DNA from: Nymphalis io
Taxonomy: Eukaryota; Arthropoda; Insecta; Lepidoptera; Nymphalidae
Assembly: GCF_905147045.1 (NCBI RefSeq)
Contig: NC_065888.1
Location: forward strand, 15,257,001-15,321,000
Direction of reading: 5' to 3'
Length of the DNA stretch: 64,000 bases
The notes beneath the pieces were generated by a model that was given only the letters and a program-made list of their open reading frames with translations, made no database searches and was not told the origin of the DNA. Made by a program: the position numbers and the translations under genes. Below, piece by piece: positions 9,603-21,297 of the stretch (its first letter is position 1; every line of letters begins with the position of its first letter).

Positions 9603-11094
9603 AAAGAGAAATGTTAGTTTTTTTTTTTACCAGGATCATCAATCGGGCATAATGTGCGAACAACTTATACTTAAAATTTATTGAAAGGTTATAAATTTAA
9701 TACAAATATGTAATATAACATACATACTCTTATATACATATACACCTATATATACATACATATAAACATATAAGAAATAAATAACGATATACATATAATA
9801 ATTCAACATCAGTTTGATAATACCTAATTGTTATATTGGTATATGATACGGCGCTCCGTATGAGCTCACTGTCTACTTATGCCCACTGTAGGTGCAACTG
9901 TGTCGAAACAAAAAAATGATATGAAATTAATTATATTTATTGAATTCTAAATAAATTAATTTGGAAAAAGTTATTTGAATGTTGTATCATCTCTGCGCGA
10001 TGTTTCCATGCTCTATGAGGCTCATTTAACGCGTACGTGTAGATGCAAGTGACAGCGGCTACCTCGTACGTCACCGACGAGATTGTGTTTAGTCATAGGG
10101 AAATATATCCTACATTCGTTAACAAATTAAGTTACAAAGAATAACATATTATTCTTATTCTTGTTTAAGATACTTAGCCCAGGACGTTATGGCTGCCACT
10201 TGCCCGTATCGATCTCTCATCACGCACAATTAAGCTAATTAATAATTATCATTTTAATGAATCATCAAATGAAAATTGAAAATTAATAAATGAAGAATAC
10301 ATATATTATAATTATTGTTTATTTTCCATTCTCTTCTACTCTCTGCTACCGACTTTAGATATTTCATTGTTTCAATAAAGCTGAAATATACAATATTTAA
10401 ATAAATCACAAAACTATATCCCACAAATAATTAAATATCTCAATTGATTCTTTCCGCTTAGATTAAAATATTTATTTTGATTAATAATATGAGTTTTAAT
10501 TTGACTCGAAATTGAACTTATAATAAAAGTCGGACAACCAGCGATTCGTTTGCTAGATACCGAGCAAGAAAGGTGTGCTGGCAAATAAATATGTAATTGT
10601 AATACAAAATTACTAATTGTCTTTAATTATAATTCAAAACCTAACGTCCTTGAAGTAAAGTGCAGTAGTGAAAAATAAAGTGTTGTGCAGTTTGTGTGAT
10701 TAAGCTAATAAGACAAGGCCGTAACATCTCTTATCAAAACCTTAGAAGCTTCACAATAGTAGAATACGCTTCGATATTAAAAAAAAACTCATTAAAGCTC
10801 AATTCAATACACAAGTAAAATTTCATTTAGTCTTTTTTTGTTATCGTTTTAATTTACACGGGACTTATATCGTGCCTTCATCGTAATTTTATGATCAAAA
10901 GCTGAGAAACTGAAATTGCAGCAAGTGTAAAGCAAACTTAGAAAAATAAGTTAATGAATCATATAACTGAATACAAACAAACGCTGAATGTTTACGAAAA
11001 TTCGTGCAGAATCATCAAACAATCATTTAAGTGATTATAAAAAGGCGCATATCACCATCTATCGACAATGATTGTCAAATATTGACCTCTATGT
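9603..11094. other. AT-rich DNA with an unassigned GC-richer patch
   Basis: Around 9998-10090 ('gcgcgatgtttccatgctc', 'ggctacctcgtacgtcacc') the text looks repeat-derived and has a weak echo near 26365. No gene was recognised. Confidence 0.35.
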
Positions 11095-11395
11095 TTTAAG
11101 TTATCGTTTACATGATTTTATTTTATAAATGTCTAATACACGAAATTTATTTTCCAATAGTTATTGGAAAATATTAAGCCATTATTAATATTTACCATTT
11201 TTAATATTTAATTTATAGGAGACTGTTTTGATTGTTTGTTTGAAACTTTGTTTAATTTGTTGTTAAGATATTTAATAAAAAAAAACTCATTAAAAAATTG
11301 ACAATATTCAAAATAAAATTCGTTAGAATAATTTTCGTTATTCTGAATCATGAAGAAGTAAAGCTCAATTCTATTTGAATTATGTTAGTTAAAGT
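11095..11395 (+). repeat. Dispersed repeat X, partial copy
   Basis: Shares ordered blocks with 37195-37480: 'tttataaatgtctaa', 'caatagttattggaaaatat', 'caaaataaaattcgttagaa' and 'ttattctgaatca'. AT-rich, with no coding content. Class unknown (MITE or Helitron-like are possible). Confidence 0.6.
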
Positions 11396-11462
11396 AATGT
11401 ATTTTATATATTTATATACGTCGAATCCTGGAAGTGGTTATAATAAAAAATAAGCGCAGTTA

Positions 11463-11752
11463 AGCTGATATGGCCCAGTAGTTGGAACTCGTGAATCTTA
11501 ACCGATGATCGTGGGTTCAAACCCGGGCAAGCACCACTGAATTTTCATGTGCTTAATTTGTGATTATAATTCATCTCGTGCTTTACGGTGAAGGAAAACA
11601 TCATGAGGAAACCTGCATGTGTCTAATTTCACTGAAATTCGGCCACATGTGAATTCTACCAACCCGCATTGAAGCAGCGTGGTGGAATAAGCTCCAAACC
11701 TTCTCCTCAAAAAGAGGAGAGGAGGCCTTTAGCCCAGCAGCGAATGGACATA
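11463..11752 (+). mobile_element. SINE M, near full length
   Basis: Head with A-box-like 'atggcccagtagttgg' and intact B box ('gtgggttcaaacccgg'), full body and tail ('agcccagcagcg'). The A box carries GTAG in place of GTGG. Confidence 0.85.
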
Positions 11753-13039
11753 GTTTTTATTTACAATGTGATCTCTTCGAAAGGTGGCAGCAGACTGAGC
11801 TCAGCGCTCAATTCACCGACTTTATGCTTTCGCTTGCCCCACCAAAAGCAAACGTTATATCACAATATACTAGAGTAGACAGATGGCTTTACCAAGTCTA
11901 TATTTTAATATAATTATGGATGCTATTATTAACTTAAAATAATTCTAAAATCACATTAATTTTATTCAAATTATTTTACAATTAATTAAAACGTTACAAT
12001 AATCAATTTCGCGCGTCATGACATAGTAAAATTCATGAGTAATTAAATTTCAAGCTATTTATTATTAAACATAAAACCTCTATTTATGTTGATAATGATT
12101 AATGAATTTGTAATGAAATTATGATAATTCTTTTATAACAAAACCAAAGTGAATAATATATCTACGGTGACATATAATATTAATATAAATATAATTTGTG
12201 GAAAATAAATCATCTCGACTTATGTGAAATTCACTAAAATATTTATATAATACTATATTTTAACAATTAAAACTGTTTTAATAGAAAGTGTTAGTTACTA
12301 ATAATGCGAAAAGGAATTGAATTGATTGGTAAGCGAAAAAATATAAATTAATAATAAATTAAAAAAAGGACGGTTCTTTTTAATTGTCAAATAAATTTAA
12401 TAAAGTTGTTTTTTTTTTATAAATAACTTATAATCCGCTATATAACTTTCAATAAATTAGTAAAATGTTAAATGAAATCCTCGATGAATAGCGTAAGTGA
12501 AGCGGAACAATTTATTTAAATTTTAGTAAAAAAATGTAGTTAGTGAATTCGAATCTGTTTTTATTATGAGGAAGTTGTTGTTGCAATATTCTGTCAGATG
12601 CATATATAGATTTCAGTTCAATGGGTTTTAAATAAAAAATGTTTTAAAATATACGTTCTATAAGATAAATAAAACGTCTAAAATGTATGGGTATAGTTGC
12701 TGTATGATTTTAAATATGCTTGTTATTACTGCTCTGTAGTTCGGGTTCAGGCCTGTAGGGTAATTAGAAGGGAACGCGAAGAGGTCGCTACTGTCATGTG
12801 CACAGCTTAGAACTCTCTTAATGACGTATGTTATGATAATTGACTATTCAACTATGTAACTGTCTATTGTTGAATTTACTTGGAACTATTGTTACAACTG
12901 AATTAATCATTAATCCTTTAGCTATATACAATACTGTTTCATGTCATTTGATTTAGGTTATTTTTTTTAATCTTCATTGGAATCTATTTATTGAAGTAAG
13001 CTGCATAATATATCGGTTTTTTATTATTTGTTATTTGAT
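11753..13039. other. AT-rich DNA, nothing recognised
   Basis: Very AT-rich. No open frame of interest and no match to other repeats in the window were noticed. Confidence 0.4.
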
Positions 13040-13155
13040 AGTTATTGGGTACTTCTACCAAAAATCTCAGTAGCAGCCTGTCGGGAATTTTGATGTGTAT
13101 ACACTTCTGTGCCTTGAAAAAACACGTAAAGTCGTTGCGCCTATACCAACATCGT
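13040..13155 (+). repeat. SINE H, internal fragment
   Basis: 'gttattgggtacttctacc', 'atctcagtagcagcctg' and 'cacgtaaagtcgttgcgcc' match the H body in plus orientation, opposite to the H copy that starts 30 bp away at 13186. Confidence 0.5.
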
Positions 13156-13351
13156 TTTTAGAACTTCTCAACAAGACAAGCTTCTCAAGGAAAACTAGCT
13201 ATCTGGCAGGACATATTATATTGTACCAGTGGTTACTCAAACACAAGTGCTCTTTCTATTCCATCACTCATATAATCCGATCGGCAAATTCCACACAAAC
13301 GGAAAGAGTTCAACCGCGGAAATAACGTTTTCATCTGCATTCCGAAACACT

Positions 13352-14084
13352 GATGATACAAAGCAAAATCGCCATGCTGGGGATGGACGTTCGCTGCGAC
13401 CTTAGTCCAAGGGATTACATCGAGGCTATTATAAAAACAGCTTCACGAAAACTCGGAGTTCTGAACAAGGTGCGGCGTTTTTTCACGCCACAACAACTGT
13501 GCCTGTTATACAAAACACAGGTACGGTCTTGCGTTTAATATTGCTCGCACCTTTGGGATGGCTCCGCTAAGTACCTAATGGAGGCCTTGGACCGGTTGCA
13601 GCGACGTGCAGTACGCATTATTGGCGACGTAAAGGTCACAAACACCCTTGAACCTTTACAATTGCGTCGCGAGATAGCAGCACTGAGCGCTTTCTATCGT
13701 CTGTATCACGGCGAGTGCTCTGAGGAATTATTCTCTCTAATTCCTGCTTCCCCCTTCCTTCTTAAGTCCACGCGAGCTGGTTCTCGATGTCACCGCCTAA
13801 CTGTGACATCAATTCCATCGCGCACAAAGAAATTTGGCAACTCCTTTCTTTGCCGCACTACCAAAGAATGGAATTCCTTACCAGATCACGTGTTCCCCTC
13901 CTCTTACAACCCGGGTTCCTTCAAACGAGGCGTGAAGAGACATCTTGCGGGCCGGCAAGGCGGGGACGGCTAGTACAGAACATTCTTCCCGACTGTACTG
14001 GCCGTCGTCGCGTTTGGACTCTACTACCACTTACCATCAGGTGGAGTAGAGTCATTTGCCATCTCGGGGCATATATTAAAAAAA
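13352..14084 (+). mobile_element. Jockey/CR1-like LINE, copy C, 5'-truncated
   Basis: Nearly identical to the 3' part of copies A and B. It starts at 'gatgatacaaagcaaaatcg' and includes the C-terminal coding region, the 3' UTR with CCACTTACCATCAGGTGG (14027-14044) and a polyA run. A short TSD, AAACACT, is seen at 13345-13351 and 14085-14091, partly overlapping the A-run. Strong 5' truncation is usual for LINE insertions. Confidence 0.85.
13353..13973 (+). pseudogene. LINE ORF2 C-terminal fragment, one stop
   Basis: One reading frame runs through except for TAA at 13536-13538, where copy A has GAA. It covers the segment downstream of the reverse transcriptase core: MIQSKIAMLGMDV, then the conserved tail with AVRIIGDVKVTNTLEPLQ, STRAGSRCHRLTVTSIPSRT and EWNSLPDHVFPSSYNPGSFK. 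This tail is typical of Jockey/CR1-group LINEs from insects and has no known separate enzyme activity. The same TAA is present in copy B (32983-32985), so it probably predates both insertions. No RT catalytic motif is included, so this copy cannot act by itself. Confidence 0.8.
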
Positions 14085-14189
14085 AAACACTACAATGTAA
14101 ACACTACAATCTACCAGACTACGAGCTGTGGTCCAGTGTTGAACCCAGGATCCTACTAGAGATAATGTATTGGTAAGGATTTAAAATTG

Positions 14190-14400
14190 AGCAAGGAATT
14201 GACGTACCGTAAACTCGACCATCTTTTCACCGGACCTGCAAATTGGGAAGTGTTTGTCGTTATTTGAATGATTCCAGAGAATTTATTAGTTCGCCGGCGG
14301 TGAGTCGTTTGTCACTGTCAACCGTCCAGAATGGCTTAATTGAAATTTATTATTAATCGGAGCCGGTGTTTATTGCAGCTCACTGATTTCATTTCAATAT
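14190..14400. promoter_or_regulatory. Candidate conserved non-coding island
   Basis: Balanced-composition, non-repetitive text between repeats ('ccggacctgcaaattggg', 'cgccggcggtgagtcg', 'aatcggagccggtgttt') with ATTA cores. It lacks any repeat family match here. Regulatory role is a guess. Confidence 0.2.
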
Positions 14401-14471
14401 TTTTCACTTGACTTAGAGTGTAAAATTTCTGGCTGTCTTTAATATTCCAGCATCGTACAAAAACATTATAT

Positions 14472-14668
14472 AATTCAAATCGTGCTTGACGGTGAAGAAA
14501 AACATCGTGAGAAAACCTGCATGTGTCTAATTTCATTGAAATTCTACCACATGTGTATTCTACTAACCCGTATTGGAGCAGCGTGGTAGAAGAAGCTCCA
14601 AACCTTCTCCTCAAAAGGGAGAGGAGGCCTTAGCCCAGTAGTGGGACATTAACAGGCCGTTACTGTAC
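14472..14668 (+). repeat. SINE M, 3' two-thirds
   Basis: Starts inside the body ('tcgtgcttgacggtgaag') and ends with 'cccagtagtgggacatta'; the tRNA-like head is missing. A further worn tail-like patch follows at about 14775-14830. Confidence 0.75.
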
Positions 14669-14929
14669 AAAAACATTAGGAATTCACCCCGTTATATTGC
14701 TTTATGTAATGAGATGAGAGGAAAACGAGGCTAGTGAAAATTGGCATTCACACCACACTGGTGATCCAAAACTTCTCGAAAGCAGTAAAAGACCTTAACT
14801 AAGCAATGGGATATTTAAAGACTTTTACTTCTCGTTCAGACCAATATTTTGAGCTGGTTTTCATATTTTATAATAAATAATAATAATAACAAAAAAAAAT
14901 TAAAAAATGGGCGGTCGGTGTACCCCATC

Positions 14930-15058
14930 AGGAACGAAGTTTGCGATATTTTTCGACTCAAAACGTGTTATATAATGTGATTTCAATTGTTTTTATTACT
15001 GTATTTTTGTCACACCAAAAAGCGCCTCACCCTCCTTTTTACAACTTTCTCTAATCAG
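14930..15058 (-). repeat. Dispersed repeat X, 3' part
   Basis: Reverse complement of 37690-37825: 'caggaacgaagtttgcgata' and 'cgactcaaaacgtgt' here correspond to 'aaaaatatcgcaaaaaaact' and 'tttgagtcgaaa' there. The block 'gtcacaccaaaaagcgcctc' also recurs at 25399. Confidence 0.6.
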
Positions 15059-16213
15059 AGAAAAAGCTAAGACATAAATTAAATTCAATCAACAATTTTT
15101 AATAATAATAGCAACCTCCATTTTAAGGAATTTACTACTATTTTAATATTATTTTAGTAATTTACCCCTCCAATTACACAAAGTTTATGATGGGAATTGT
15201 GACAATAGCCCAAGGTTCTAACTGGGACTTGCGAGCGGCTCGTAAGCCGGAAGCGCTATTGGTCGTTATATGGTTTTGTACATATTATTTTTTCATTTTT
15301 ACCATTATATATAATTTTTTTATTTCTAAGAACGTTAGGCAAGTATGAGTACAGTTCACGCTCTATCGTTTGGCGTGGTTTGGCGTTTAAAAATTCGGCA
15401 TATGTCCTCCAAAAGTGCTCGCGCAGTACTGAATTTGAACGCCCAACACATAGTAGGCCAGGTATGAAAGCTATTTCGTTATGTGACATGACCTTGGGCC
15501 ACTGCCATTTCAAAGAACTTCGTTCCAAAAATATTCAGCTGAAATCCACTGTAGCTAACGAAGCTTACTAAGCTAACCTTAAAAGGCTCAAGTGACTGAC
15601 TTTCTTCAACCAAACAGCAATAAAACGAAGCAGTCTCAAAAGACTGCTCAAACAAGTCAGCTTTGATAAATATTTGCCATCGCCAGTTACATTGCTCTAG
15701 AAATTCAATTATTCTTGTGACGACATTTTAATACTAGTTATCCTTTTCTAACTCACTCCGATTGTAATGGGAGGGAGTAGGAAGACAGTTTGAAGTTTTG
15801 TTTATTTAGGTATAGCATTAGATGATGTTGTGATTAACAAATGAGATAGACGTTACGTATTGTACTGTTAAGCTCTTAAATACGATTTGTGAGCTATGCA
15901 ATTTTGTTTAGTTTTAAATTTATGTTTAAAAATTTTAGTCTACCATAAAAACACACTTTCAATTTGAACATTGATATACAATTTAATCCCGCGAATTTTT
16001 AATAATAAATATATATAAAATTTATTTTAATATTAAAGCTGTCGTGGACTAGCTTAAACCAAATCAAAATAAAAGATGTTCAATACAAATGAAACTGAAA
16101 CTTCAAGCGCAAAACCATAAACAAGATATAAAAAATAACAATACTTATATGTTATTAATAAATTACAATTTAATAACTAATATTAATTAATATCCTGGGA
16201 CATTATTATTATT
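15059..16213. other. Unassigned DNA with a 90-aa minus-strand ORF
   Basis: A GC-richer patch at 15330-15560 carries a minus-strand open frame at 15256-15528 (contains WPKVMSHNEIAFIPGLL and YAEFLNAKPRQTIERELY). It is not recognised; a decayed transposon coding piece is possible. The remainder is AT-rich. Confidence 0.25.
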
Positions 16214-16421
16214 CACACACGGCCATCTGATCCCAAACTAAGCAGAGCTTGGATTATGGAAACCAGACAACTGATATACTACATATTATACTACTTTTAT
16301 TTAGTAAATACATACATACTATATAGAGATAATTACAACCAGACAAACAGATATGTTAATGCACACAAATGTCTGTCCTGGATGGGAATCGAACCCACAA
16401 CCTTCGGCTTAAAAGGCAAGT
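16214..16421 (-). repeat. SINE K, tRNA-headed, truncated head
   Basis: Plus strand 'cggccatctgatcccaaact', 'accagacaactgatatact', 'acaaatgtctgtcctggatg' and 'gggaatcgaacccacaacc' match a common lepidopteran repeat. The last block is the reverse complement of a B box (GGGTTCGATTCCC at 16384-16396). The A-box end of the tRNA-like head is cut off at about 16421. Confidence 0.65.
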
Positions 16422-18007
16422 ATCGTTCGTATAATAATATATCATTATCTATTTAAGGCTTCAATCTAAATAATTAATTAAATGATTTCATACTTTATAC
16501 AATGTACGTAATATTTTAATAAGATAAATAATAATTAACGGCAAACAATAAAAAATTCACCCGATTCTAAAATTACAAAACTAAATAATTATTACTTCGT
16601 TCTCATGTAAATCGGTGACATTTATGTTAGTGTTTGATTAAATTTTAGGAAAATTCTAAAAAATAAAAAAACTATATAACATGCTACATTTTCATTTCTA
16701 TTTTTTTTATATATATGGATAAGTTAGTTAAAATGAAAATTATTTTCTAGAATTAAATTAATGACCTGGAATAGAACGACAACCATTTAATTTTCCGATA
16801 TATTGCTGTCGGTTTAAACAGTCAAAAAATAATCGGATTTGTTTTCCATAAACTAGAGTCTACAGCGCGAACAGCGCCATCTAACGACAAACAGCGAAAT
16901 CACGTTTTACGTTGCGAGGATATTTCTACGACGTATTTACGAAACTAAGCTGTGTACATACGAATATTTCATAAAGATGGCAGCAAGTAACTTTCGTTAC
17001 TAAGCAGAACTTAAGTTTCTGAAACTAAACTGCAACTTAGCGAAGTTCTGCGATTTTCATAGATGTCGCTCCTTCGAAATATGGAATTAAACTGAAACCA
17101 CAACCACCTTAGAAGCAAAAGAAATAAAGCTGTTGGACCCTTGCATGGATCAATGCGGGTTGGTGGATAAGCAGTGGGCAGAATTTTATCCAAGCCGAGA
17201 TGGAAACTTAACTGAAGACTGAAATGCTGAAGACTGCCTTTCATACGTAATTTATGTTTATAATTCATCTCGAACTCTGCAGGAAAAAAAAACAAACGTG
17301 AATCCAATATTTTATAGCCATATTATATTTATTATTTTTTGATTACATTATAGTTATATCAAAATTAAAATTTCTCAATTAATGTAATTAACTGGCGGCT
17401 AATTGTATTGGGTTCAATTTGTAATTTTACCCCGAGCTGACTCATTAATGTTTTATGTCGGAACTTTATAAAATATTAAAACTACTTTTAAAAAACTGTA
17501 AGAAGAACATTAAATTAATGCTTATGACAAGCAAAGGTCAATGGTCTATCTAGTCTTTGTATAAACAATAATCAAAAACGAAAAGTGGGAAAAAGTAAAA
17601 TATACACAAACTTCCGAAACGCGATGCATTATCTATTACAGAATTTATATGTATTGGTTCAGAATTTTTTCACTTGAGCATTACGAAACAAATATCTCCT
17701 CGTTTATTAGTATAGGTATAATAATATAATATATTAAGTTAGAAGTTTATTTAACGGAACTGAGAGTGCTTTTATTAGATAAAGTTCAAAATTGCGACAC
17801 TAATAAGACATCGCAAATGTTATCAAGTCTCTCGACGGGACTCAGTCGTTTCGTTAGAGTTCGTTCAGACGAGGCTCATTGCAAGACAAAAGTATTTTCA
17901 AGTATCAAAGTTCGCAGAGAATGGGCAAAGATTTGGAACATAATCAAGCTATTGTTGGGACAAAAGGACGTATGTCAATTTAAAATGGTTGAGTTTTTTT
18001 ATATATA
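16422..18007. other. AT-rich DNA, little recognised
   Basis: A patch near 17148-17200 ('caatgcgggttggtgga', 'ggcagaatttt') is a faint reverse M fragment. Otherwise no gene or repeat was seen. Confidence 0.35.
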
Positions 18008-18110
18008 AAAAGGAAGGTAATAGTAAATGGGAATACCTAATGGTAAATAGTCACCATCAACCATAGACATTGGCATAGTAAGAACCTAAAAAAAGAATTC
18101 TAACCAGAAC
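18008..18110 (-). repeat. SINE T, 3' fragment, degenerate
   Basis: 'aaggaaggtaatagtaaatg', 'cctaatggtaaatagtcacc' and 'catagacattggcatagtaa' follow the reverse complement of the T 3' end. Old and diverged. Confidence 0.55.
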
Positions 18111-18329
18111 ACAACGGCGATAAACGCCGAACAGCAATTTACAGTTTTGTCATATGGTCATAAGTGGTTGGTATATTATAAGATAGGTACCAGCGAAAGA
18201 AGGTAAAATTGTACCAATTAGTATACTTAACAGAAGAGTGCTTAAACCTTTGATTTCTTATATTTTATTAACATATTCATATTTAGTCTTTGCTGTGTTG
18301 CTGCAAAGCGAGAGTGAGTTTATTTATGT

Positions 18330-18470
18330 ATTTATACCTTTTCACGTCTTAACTACTCAACCGAGCATCATGAAATTTTGCATATAGGTTGTTCGAGGTT
18401 CAAAAAAACTTAGAATACCTAACAACATCCCCTCTTCCCTTAGATGTAGGCGAAACAGCGAGCTGGTGTA
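18330..18470 (-). repeat. RTE-like LINE 3' end fragment
   Basis: 'ttcacgtcttaactactcaa' with 'ccgagcatcatgaaatttt' is the reverse complement of the tail type seen at 8105-8245, and is followed by 'gtaggcgaaacagcgagctg', a usual next block in such tails. Confidence 0.4.
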
Positions 18471-18585
18471 TATTTGTTAGAAATAAAGATTAATTTGAAT
18501 ATAAATCTGTAAATTCTGATATTGAGAGTATGAATCTTGTTCCTCTTGTCGAATTAAGGCTCGTTAGGCTAGAGCACTGATTCAC

Positions 18586-18765
18586 CCCACACCTGCGGAT
18601 CTAGGACGGTCACCGCTCGCCCGGAACCAGTACACTTCAGCAAGCATCTCTACCTGGAATTGCCAGGGCGCTCGTAAGAAGTCCACGACTCCATACAAAT
18701 ACAAATGTATCGTCCTCATCGTTATGATCCTTGTTCGTTTCCGTAGAAGGGTGGGCCTTGTTATG
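18586..18765 (+). repeat. Dispersed repeat Y, copy 1
   Basis: 'accgctcgcccggaaccagt', 'acacttcagcaagcatctc' and 'tcgtaagaagtcc' correspond in order to 25720-25850. This copy has an extra inserted stretch ('caaatacaaat') before 'gtatcgtcctcatcgttatg'. Class unknown. Confidence 0.5.
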
Positions 18766-21153
18766 ATTTAGTGAAGCCCGTAATATCCCATTCTATACAT
18801 AAAATAAGCATTTCACAGACAGGCAGGTATCCTTACGTGGTGTTTTTTACTGCCCAATACGAAATAAATTAAAAAGCATTAACGGGAATACTAATATGTA
18901 CGCAGGCTCAATATGGGCTTGGTACGGTTCTTGAAGAATCAGTTCTAACCCTTGAGTCCTTCCTATTGGGATATATCAATGTTTAAATATTATAAGTATA
19001 CTATTGAGGATTTAATTTTCTATAAAGATAATATTATGACAAAAGTTGTATATATAAAATGAAAAACAATTCTTAATCTCGCTTACACTAGCCGACATTG
19101 CTCTACAAATAATCGCCTGCCATCGGAGTAAGTGAATCGGAAAATCTTCGGGTCAGCTCCACGATAAGCCCGTCTAATCCCGTCGCGGGCCGTCTCGTAA
19201 TACACTCAAACAGAAAACCTGTCTTGTACCTAAATCCTACATTAATCTCTACACCACTTTAGCCTTTATCGACTTCAACAAAAAGGCTGTTTTACTAATA
19301 GATCTTTGTGCATTGTTGAAACGTGACATTCGCGATTATACTCTCTTTGCCGCTCCACATAACATTCATAATAGTTTAGACTTTATTATGCATTACACTT
19401 TTGGTGTGTTGAATAATACACACGCGAATCTTATGTTGTTGAGAATAAAGTTCATAATCTAATAAACATGAGTGTATTCTGTAAATTTTGTAGTCTTTTC
19501 ATAGTCGTGAACGTATGCAATTGTAGCTCTTAACGTGTTCGACAAAAAGGTTTTTATGGTCTACGAGTAAAATGGTTCTTCATAAAGGTGTTTAGCTTAC
19601 ATATAGCATGTAGTTTGTTTGTACTCCGCAGTACATGCCGTATCTCACCATATTGTAAGTGTTCAGCTGTTCATCCATACAAGTCACGCTAAGGACGAAT
19701 AAAATTAATCTTACTTGATGTATATTTACTGTGATAACTTCAATTGTTATAATAATATTTTAACTCATACGATTTTGAATTATTATGGGCACTAATAATA
19801 CAAAATTTGTATCTCGTCATTTGGATCATTTGTTTTTGTTTTTGTGTAATTGATTAATTTGTACATTAGACAAGTAACTTGAAATGGTAATTTCACTCAA
19901 TTCAATCAATTTCCACCAAATCCTAGGCATAAAAACTACACTAAACTTTTCACAATATAACGTTCATATAAAGTTCTCCGCCTCCCAGCCTCACCTTTCC
20001 CTGCTACATATTCGCTGAGTTGGCGCAACTCGAGTCGAGAGCGTTTCCCTTTTAGATACAAATTTGCCGTCCTTCGAGCACCGACAGCTCCTACCTGAAG
20101 AATTTCACCTAACATAGAACATTCACTTTGAAAAGTGCCTGCATTTTATACATTTTCTGCAATATTATTATATTACTCTGGGTTATAAAAGCTTACGTGA
20201 TAAGATTTTATAATTTTGCTCACTTTCGTTATTTTTATATAATTATACTGCCGCCATAAGGAAAAAAGACCCTTCTACAAAAAGTAAGTTTGGAGAAAAA
20301 AAATGATTTATACAATTAAAATTAAAAAAGTTGCTGTGGAAATAAAAATTAAAATAAAATTATTTTTGTGTTCGGCTATAAATTACACATTTACCTATCA
20401 TACTGTGTTGAAAAAAATTAAAAAACACTTATTAGAAATTATTCTATTTCATTTTAGTAAAAAAATCATCAAAAAATAAGTAGTACTACGTATTAAAAGA
20501 TTCACCTTGGTATATGCGTTTTTTCAATTAAGCAATTTATAAAAACGTATTTTCTTGTTAGCTATTTGTAATAAGTATTTAGACAAAAAACAGACGTTTC
20601 AGCTGATTGTTGCTTTTCAACTTGATAATTTAGTATGATATATCATACTATCTACACATAAATTTTACACCTGTGACCTACTTACAATGCTAGGAATAAT
20701 TAGTTTGTGTTTGTTCCTTATATTAATATATGAGTATAACATTTTCTCACAAGATCATTAATGTTTCTCCGTCCATACATAAAATTTCATAATGTGTATT
20801 GAAAAGCAAAGGTTAATATTTTTTAATTTCTTTGCTTGATTCTTTAGTTCGTAGGTTAAAAATTGTACGAATAAACCTCTTCTGCAGCACAAATATCATA
20901 TTGATAGCGACAGCATTACCTCACAGTATAATGCCGTGAGACATTACACTGTAAAGAGACCTAAAATATATCAAGGGAGCTGTATCACCATCAGTAAATA
21001 GTCTTATTTTCTAAGCCGCTGAGCTTAGTCTAGTCGCCAATCACTTAATATGAGGGGTCATTGCAAGTTGGCATCAACAGTAAGGTCAAGAAATGCAGTT
21101 GATTCAACTGGATCCATATGTATTTTAAAAACTAAAGAGATATCGCTAAAGTG
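18766..21153. other. Unassigned DNA
   Basis: About 2.4 kb with no convincing coding region. A patch near 19255-19300 encodes AFIDFNK followed by frame loss, faintly like reverse transcriptase motif A of an old LINE, but too weak to call. 20000-20100 is somewhat GC-richer. Confidence 0.3.
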
Positions 21154-21223
21154 GTAGGGAACACACATGATACAGTATTGTTTGCTCATCAGCAAACAAT
21201 ACTATATCATGTGTGTTCCCTAC
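21154..21223. repeat. Near-perfect 33-bp inverted repeat
   Basis: Arms 21154-21186 and 21191-21223 are reverse complements except at one position, with a 4-nt loop (CATC). In a minus-strand RNA the odd position would be a G-U pair, giving an unbroken 33-pair stem. It lies 20 bp before a (TA)n tract and LINE copy A. It could be a MITE relic, a template-switch palindrome or a small-RNA precursor. Confidence 0.85.
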
Positions 21224-21240
21224 AAGATAGGGCTGGACAT

Positions 21241-21242
<2 letters not shown>

Positions 21243-21290
<48 letters not shown>
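21243..21290. repeat. (AT)n microsatellite
   Basis: About 24 uninterrupted dinucleotides immediately upstream of LINE copy A. Confidence 0.95.
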
Positions 21291-21294
<4 letters not shown>

Positions 21295-21297
21295 AAT

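Larger units (their letters stand above)
13186..14165 (-). repeat. SINE H, interrupted by LINE copy C
   Basis: On the plus strand 'aggacatattatattgtacc', 'ataatccgatcggcaaattc' and 'cggaaagagttcaaccgcgg' lead into LINE C at 13352. H text resumes after the LINE polyA at about 14085 with 'ctaccagactacgagctg' and 'gttgaacccaggatcct', the reverse complement of its B-box region. The SINE was therefore present before the LINE arrived. Confidence 0.6.

Noticed and set aside
19255..19330. Reverse transcriptase motif A-like AFIDFNK
   Set aside because: Only one short motif, with frame loss right after and no motif B or C nearby. Too weak for a LINE call.
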